A DNA stretch of 34,246 bases from Paracoccaceae bacterium (GTDB taxonomy: Bacteria; Pseudomonadota; Alphaproteobacteria; Rhodobacterales; Rhodobacteraceae), in NCBI GenBank assembly GCA_020852535.1, contig JADZAO010000121.1, positions 1 through 34,246 on the forward strand, written 5' to 3'. Position 1 is the stretch's first letter. Every line of letters begins with the position of its first letter. Position numbers and translations under genes: made by a program. The notes beneath the pieces were generated by a model. That model searched no databases. It saw only the letters and a program-made list of their open reading frames with translations, and had not been told where the DNA came from. Below are positions 28,785 through 34,246 of this stretch, piece by piece.

Positions 28785-29567
28785 ATGAAACTCGCCACAT
28801 TTAACATCAACGGCATCAAGGCGCGGATCGAAGCGTTGCCGGCATGGCTGGCACAAGCCAAACCCGATGTGGTTTGTTTACAAGAAATAAAATCGGTGGA
28901 TGAGGCGTTCCCGCACGAGATATTCGAGAATATGGGGTTCCGCGTCGAAACCCACGGGCAAAAGGGATTCAACGGAGTGGCAATCTTGTCGCGCCTGCCG
29001 CTGGAGGATGTGGTGCGCGGGTTGCCAGGCGACGAAAACGACGAGCAGTCACGCTGGATCGAAGCCACGGTCATCGGCGAGGCACAAGCGGTGCGAGTCT
29101 GCGGGCTGTACCTACCCAACGGCAATCCCGCACCAGGCCCAAAATATGATTATAAGCTAGCATGGATGGCGCGGATGAAAACGCGAGTGGCCTCCTTGCT
29201 GAAAACAGAAGAACCGCTGGCCTTTTGTGGCGATTACAACGTAATCCCGCAAGCCGAGGACGCAGCCAAGCCACAGAACTGGGAAACGGATGCGCTGTTC
29301 CTGCCAGAAACACGAGCAGCGTTTCGGCAAATCCTTAACCTTGGCCTAACCGATGCTTTCCGTGCGGTCGATCAGACACCGGGACAATATTCATTTTGGG
29401 ATTATCAAGCAGGTGCATGGGAACGAAACAACGGCATACGCATCGACCATCTTCTGCTATCCCCACAATGTGCCGACCTACTGATTACGGCAGGCATCGA
29501 CAAGGCGGTACGAGGGCTAGAAAAGCCATCAGACCATGTGCCGGTCTGGGTGGAACTAGCTGCGTAA
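28785..29567 (+). CDS. xthA: Exodeoxyribonuclease III
   Basis: MKLATFNINGIKAR, VVCLQEIK, LYLPNGNP, IRIDHLLLSP, KPSDHVPVWVEL. Confidence 0.94.
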   Translation: MKLATFNINGIKARIEALPAWLAQAKPDVVCLQEIKSVDEAFPHEIFENMGFRVETHGQKGFNGVAILSRLPLEDVVRGLPGDENDEQSRWIEATVIGEAQAVRVCGLYLPNGNPAPGPKYDYKLAWMARMKTRVASLLKTEEPLAFCGDYNVIPQAEDAAKPQNWETDALFLPETRAAFRQILNLGLTDAFRAVDQTPGQYSFWDYQAGAWERNNGIRIDHLLLSPQCADLLITAGIDKAVRGLEKPSDHVPVWVELAA

Positions 29568-29864
29568 TTTTATCGCGAAACCCTCTAGCGCATATTGCAC
29601 GGCATTCACCGAAAATGCTGATTTCGGATACATCATAAACAACAGCCTTTTCTTCATCAGGTTTTGCCGCAACACGATCTATGGGTGATCAATAACAATC
29701 ATGTTCGTGACAGGCGGCATCGCGCCCAAATAGCTGCGCGACCCGTAAATACCGATAAAGACCTAATCGGTCTTCATTCGAAGCGCCTCCACTGCCTCCT
29801 CTGGATCGCTCGCGTGGACCAACGTTTCGCATGATGACGCAGATCGGCTAGGATCACCGTCCAT
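29556..29864 (-). pseudogene. Possible decayed small gene with two in-frame TAG codons
   Basis: MDGDPSRSASSCETLVHASDPEEAVEALRMKTD*VFIGIYGSRSYLGAMPPVTNMIVIDHP*IVLRQNLMKKRLLFMMYPKSAFSVNAVQYALEGFAIKLRS*, one frame. Confidence 0.35.
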
Positions 29865-29889
29865 ATATATACTAATAAAGGGAAAACTC

Positions 29890-29963
29890 TGGAGGCGAGT
29901 AGCGGAATCGAACCGCTCTAGACGGATTTGCAATCCGCTGCATAACCTACCTGCCCACTCGCC
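29890..29963 (-). tRNA. tRNA-Cys (anticodon GCA), CCA encoded
   Basis: Revcomp GGCGAGTGGGCAGGTAGGTTATGCAGCGGATTGCAAATCCGTCTAGAGCGGTTCGATTCCGCTACTCGCCTCCA. Confidence 0.95.
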
Positions 29964-30210
29964 ATAGATGAATGTTGTCTACACGATAGGCAGTCTGCCT
30001 GCAAGGCAATACTCCAGAAAAACTTGGTGTAAAGTGGCCAGAGTTAGGCTGAGATCTGGGGATTCGTGACAGGCAGTGAGCAGCTATTTTTTGACTATTA
30101 GTGACAGCAAAAATACGCGTGGATTGGGCACAAGGCGATCTTTCATATTGAACATCACCCACTCATACTAATTTATGAAGAGAATCCATTGGAAATCATC
30201 GTGAATAATC

Positions 30211-31413
30211 ATGCCTGAAAAAATTCCAACAAAGCGGCGGCGAGGAAATACCCTCGAAATTTGGGAAGTTTCCATCGTCAAGGCAATGTTCAAACGCGGT
30301 GGTCCTTTAAGAAATGACCAAGATATCTTAGCCTATTTTACGAGACCCAGTCGCTCCATCAATCACCGACTGATCGGAGAAATTAGGCACGAGATCAAAC
30401 ACAAGGAAATTACACCCGCGAGCGAAGATAATCTTAACGCATTCTTAGCAAACTGGCCAGACATCGACCATGAAACTGGTCTCAGCATCCGCGGTGATGA
30501 ACTATTGATCAAAGCACGTGAAGCGATGATTGCTGCCGTACAAACATTCAACAGTGCAGGTCTGGTGTTCCGAGCAGAACTGTTTATCGTGACTGCAATA
30601 ATTGCTTGGACATATCTACTTCACGCTTGGTTCAAACGTGAAGGCATCAATTACCGTTACCCAGATAAAAAGACCAATCAAGGTGCCGAGACGTATTGGG
30701 GACTAACGTATTGTTTAAAAAATAGTAAATGTCCCGCAAAAGGCGGAGTTGCTCGGAATCTAAATTTCTTAATCGAAATTCGCAATGAGATCGAACATCG
30801 TTCGACCAACCGTATAGACGATTCTCTCGGGGCAAAGCTTCAATCATGTGCCTTAAACTTCAATGATTTGATAAAGCATGAATTTGGAGATCATTATGGG
30901 TTGGAAAAGAGATTGCCATTGGCGTTACAATTTGTTTCTTTCGGGTCCGAACAGCGAATGGGAATTAAGCAAGCGTCGGGTCTGCCAAAGCACATTGAAG
31001 CCGCCATCAACGCCTTCGAACATGGCTTGACAAAAGAAGAACTCAAAGATCCTGCCTACCGTATGTCCTATGCCTTTGTTCCAATGACCACAAAAAAAAC
31101 CGGAGCATCCGATACAGCAGTGCAGATTATAAAACCTAGTAGCGACGAGGCCAGAGAGATTGAAAAAATCATCCTGAAAGAAGTGAATAAAGACAGATAT
31201 ACATCCGGTAAGGTTGTGGCGAAGATGAACGCATCCGGTTTTCAAAAATTCAAAATTCACCACCATACAAAGCTGTGGAAATACATGGATGCTAAGAAAG
31301 AGGGCAAAGGATACGGGTGCATAGGCGATTATACAAACTCCTGGGTATGGTTTGACCAATGGGTGGATATTGTGATGATGCACTGTAAGGAGCAAGGTGA
31401 TAAGTATCGCTGA
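30211..31413 (+). CDS. DUF3644-like (HEPN-type) protein
   Basis: VFRAELFIVTAIIAWTYLLHAWFKREGINYRY...FLIEIRNEIEHRSTN; Rx4H motif RNEIEH encoded at 30781-30798. Confidence 0.65.
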   Translation: MPEKIPTKRRRGNTLEIWEVSIVKAMFKRGGPLRNDQDILAYFTRPSRSINHRLIGEIRHEIKHKEITPASEDNLNAFLANWPDIDHETGLSIRGDELLIKAREAMIAAVQTFNSAGLVFRAELFIVTAIIAWTYLLHAWFKREGINYRYPDKKTNQGAETYWGLTYCLKNSKCPAKGGVARNLNFLIEIRNEIEHRSTNRIDDSLGAKLQSCALNFNDLIKHEFGDHYGLEKRLPLALQFVSFGSEQRMGIKQASGLPKHIEAAINAFEHGLTKEELKDPAYRMSYAFVPMTTKKTGASDTAVQIIKPSSDEAREIEKIILKEVNKDRYTSGKVVAKMNASGFQKFKIHHHTKLWKYMDAKKEGKGYGCIGDYTNSWVWFDQWVDIVMMHCKEQGDKYR

Positions 31414-31548
31414 TCATTCACATCCAACCATACCCCAGTGGAAACGGAAAATAATGTATTTTCCGCACCTAGTTTCGATGCAAACTTCCGATGGCTTTTG
31501 TTACAAAAACTACGTCAATTTCCGCCTAGAAGGCTGCGTCAGATTTTC

Positions 31549-32979
31549 TTACGTCCCACAAAAAGTCACATAGCGCCCGAACCAACTCGGCGCGGGCGAC
31601 ATGAAAGCCTCGCGCTCCACAAAGGGTTCAACCACCGCTTCCAGCAATCCCTGGAAAAACCCCATGTCCCCGCCCGTCACCGCCGCCAGCGCTTCTTCGA
31701 CCTGATGGTTGCGCGGAATCACCGCCGGATTAGCGGCCTTCAGCCGTGCCTCGACCCCCTCCTCCAAACGCAAACGCCACCGCACCAGCCACGCCCGCAT
31801 CGGCGCAGGATCGGCAAACAGCGGCAATACCGCACCATCATCTGTCACCGCCTCCGCCAACCGCCGGAAGGTTAGCGTCCAATCTGCCCCTTGTCCCTCC
31901 ATCGCCGCAATCAACCCATCCGCAAGTTCCTCGTCACCATCTTGCACACCGACCAGCCCCAACTTGCCACGCATCACCGCCAACCACTCTGTCCGATACC
32001 GTCCCGCAATCTCTCCCAACAACTCATTTGCTAGATCTACCGCCCTATCGCCATCTTCATCGAACAACGGCAACAATGTCTCGGCCAACCGCGCCAAATT
32101 CCAGCCAAGAATCAAAGGTTGGTTCCCGTAAGCATAGCGCCCGCCGTGGTCTATCGACGAAAACACCGTCCCCGCCGCGTATGCCTCCATAAAGGCGCAA
32201 GGCCCATAATCAATGGTTTCACCCGAAAGCGTCATATTATCGGTGTTCATCACTCCATGGATAAAGCCCACCCCCATCCACTGCGCGATCAATCGCACCT
32301 GTGCCGCCACCACGGCCCCAAAAAGTGCGACATAAGGATTCTCCGCCTCCACACATTTGGGATAATGCCGCTCAATTGTATAATCAGCCAAGGCACGAAC
32401 CTTATTGATCTCACCACGCGCCGAAAAAAACTGGAACGTCCCCACACGAATATGGCTCGCTGCCACCCGCGTCAGCACCGCACCAGGCAAAGCAGTTTCG
32501 CGATACACATCCTCGCCTGTCGCCACTACGGCCAAAGCCCGCGTAGTCGGAATACCAAGAGCATGCATCGCCTCACCAAGCAGATATTCCCGCAACATTG
32601 GCCCCACTGCAGCCTTGCCATCTCCGCCCCGGGAAAACGGCGTCCGACCTGCCCCCTTCAGCACGATGTCGCGTCGTCGTCCCGCCCTGTCAATCACCTC
32701 ACCCAACAGATGCGCCCGTCCATCGCCCAACTGCGGCGAAAAGCCTCCAAACTGGTGCCCGGCATAGGCCTGCGCAATCGGCTCCGCCCCCTCGGGCAGT
32801 ACCGTACCCGACAACACAGCAGCCGCATCCTCGCTCAATTCCACGCCGAGCTCGGTCGCCAGCGCATGATTCAATACCAAGGCTTTCGGCGCAGGCGAGA
32901 AAGCCGGGTCCACAGCCAGCCATGCGCCCGGCAAAGCCCGCCTATAGCTGTTGTCGAAACAAAAAGCGGGCAACCTCAT
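31549..32979 (-). CDS. selO: Protein adenylyltransferase SelO (YdiU/UPF0061 family)
   Basis: AQAYAGHQFGGFSPQLGDGRAHLLGE, LKGAGRTPFSRGGDGKAAVGPMLREYL, GVMNTDNMTLSGETIDYGPCAFMEAY. Confidence 0.94.
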   Translation of the reverse strand: MRLPAFCFDNSYRRALPGAWLAVDPAFSPAPKALVLNHALATELGVELSEDAAAVLSGTVLPEGAEPIAQAYAGHQFGGFSPQLGDGRAHLLGEVIDRAGRRRDIVLKGAGRTPFSRGGDGKAAVGPMLREYLLGEAMHALGIPTTRALAVVATGEDVYRETALPGAVLTRVAASHIRVGTFQFFSARGEINKVRALADYTIERHYPKCVEAENPYVALFGAVVAAQVRLIAQWMGVGFIHGVMNTDNMTLSGETIDYGPCAFMEAYAAGTVFSSIDHGGRYAYGNQPLILGWNLARLAETLLPLFDEDGDRAVDLANELLGEIAGRYRTEWLAVMRGKLGLVGVQDGDEELADGLIAAMEGQGADWTLTFRRLAEAVTDDGAVLPLFADPAPMRAWLVRWRLRLEEGVEARLKAANPAVIPRNHQVEEALAAVTGGDMGFFQGLLEAVVEPFVEREAFMSPAPSWFGRYVTFCGT

Positions 32980-33169
32980 TGCAAAACCTCCAGAGGCGGG
33001 AAGCATCAACCCGATATGAGCGACGTCTTCAATCCTTAACAAGCGAGACGTTAATTTACTCAGCTAACATCTATCTTGGCGATCTTCGCAAAAGACTCCA
33101 CATCCATCCACGCGCCGATCAAGCCTTTGAACAGCTTTTATCTTCCGCAAAACCATCCGCTACAAAATT

Positions 33170-34207
33170 TCAAGGCGCCACGGGCACCCAAATCACATCA
33201 TCTATATGGGGGGCACCGGTCGCCAGCATCACCAACCGGTCAAAACCCAGCGCGATCCCGCTTGCGTCGGGCATATGCTCCAGAGCGGCAAGGAAATCCT
33301 CATCTACCGGATAGCGTTCTCCGTAGATCAGTTCTTTCTTATCCATCTCCAGGTCAAAACGCCGCCGCTGTTCATCAGCGTCTGTCAACTCCCCAAACCC
33401 ATTAGCGACCTCCACCCCGCAGACATAAACTTCGAAACGTTCAGCCACGCGGCTATCCCCCGCCACAGGCCGCGCCAGCGCCGCCTCGGCCGCCGGATAA
33501 CGGTCTAAGACCGTAATCCGACCGTTACCAAGTTGCGGCTCAACCTTCTCGGAAAGCGCACGGCTTAACATATCAGACCACGTATCGTCCGCCGCGGCCC
33601 GAATACCCGCCACAGCCATCTGCGCGCGCAGCGCCTCCGCATCAGGTATCCCGTCGGACCCAATGGTTGCCAGAAGATCAATGCGGGCATGGGCGGCAAA
33701 AGCCTCGGCCACACTTAATCGTTCATAAGGCAGAAACGGATCGCAAACACGATCACGGTAGCGCAACAGCTCACCCCGCGTCGCCACTACAGCAAGACAC
33801 AGAAACTCGGCAACATCCTCCATCAACACAGTGTAGTCCTCACCAACGCGATACCATTCCAGCATGGTAAATTCAGGAGAATGCAGTGCCCCCCGCTCGC
33901 GATTGCGCCAGACATGAGCGAAAGCCGCGATCCGTTTCTCGCCCGCGGCTAGCAACTTCTTCATCGCAAATTCAGGACTGGTATGAAGATACATCACCCG
34001 CTCCGCACCGTCATTCCCGATAGAAGTGGTCGCAAAAGCATGCAGATGCGTCTCATTACTAGGAGAAACCTGCAAAGCCACCGGATCAACCTCGACAAAA
34101 TCGCGCTCCGCAAACCAAACCCGCAGCGCCGCCTGAATGCGATTACGCGCCAGTAAAATCTCCCGCCGATCTGCATGTCGCGCTTTAGTCCACCACATCC
34201 CATCCAT
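33170..34207 (-). CDS. epmA: Elongation factor P--(R)-beta-lysine ligase (EpmA/GenX/PoxA family)
   Basis: Class II aaRS-like short LysRS paralog without an OB-fold: YLHTSPEFAMKKLLAAG, FAHVWRNRERGALHSPEFTMLEWY, GIALGFDRLVMLATGA. Confidence 0.88.
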   Translation of the reverse strand: MDGMWWTKARHADRREILLARNRIQAALRVWFAERDFVEVDPVALQVSPSNETHLHAFATTSIGNDGAERVMYLHTSPEFAMKKLLAAGEKRIAAFAHVWRNRERGALHSPEFTMLEWYRVGEDYTVLMEDVAEFLCLAVVATRGELLRYRDRVCDPFLPYERLSVAEAFAAHARIDLLATIGSDGIPDAEALRAQMAVAGIRAAADDTWSDMLSRALSEKVEPQLGNGRITVLDRYPAAEAALARPVAGDSRVAERFEVYVCGVEVANGFGELTDADEQRRRFDLEMDKKELIYGERYPVDEDFLAALEHMPDASGIALGFDRLVMLATGAPHIDDVIWVPVAP

Positions 34208-34246
34208 AATCCTGCCCGCTTTCGATTTGAGATTTACTACAAAACA

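Noticed and set aside
1-34246. CRISPR arrays, rRNA genes, complete IS elements
   Set aside because: No regularly spaced direct repeats, rRNA-like sequence or intact transposase ORF seen on reading.

Overview
Alphaproteobacterial window (gene content and order look Rhodobacterales-like; this is inference). Core genes: mazG (5' truncated), nucleoside hydrolase, PhoR-type kinase, gamma-carbonic anhydrase, gmk, class II DAHP synthase, a five-gene branched-chain amino-acid-type ABC transporter, dsbB, dGTPase, erpA, xthA, selO and epmA, plus tRNA-Leu(CAA) and tRNA-Cys(GCA). Accessory DNA: (i) a ~2.2 kb island of small ORFs (6.2-8.4 kb) with a [G][Y/F/W][D/N]xx pentapeptide-repeat protein and a decayed paralog carrying an in-frame TAA; (ii) a ~10.5 kb minus-strand defence cluster (13.99-24.49 kb): SNF2-like helicase, 60-aa protein, Rad50-like ATPase with a CxxC hook and a C-terminal HEPN-like RNVMGAH motif, then a type III-like Mod and Res; (iii) a decayed tyrosine integrase beside tRNA-Leu; (iv) a stand-alone DUF3644/HEPN-like protein (30.2-31.4 kb). 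The best candidate for an under-described system is the composite type III R-M + helicase + Rad50-HEPN cluster. All family calls come from reading the translations; no searches were run.
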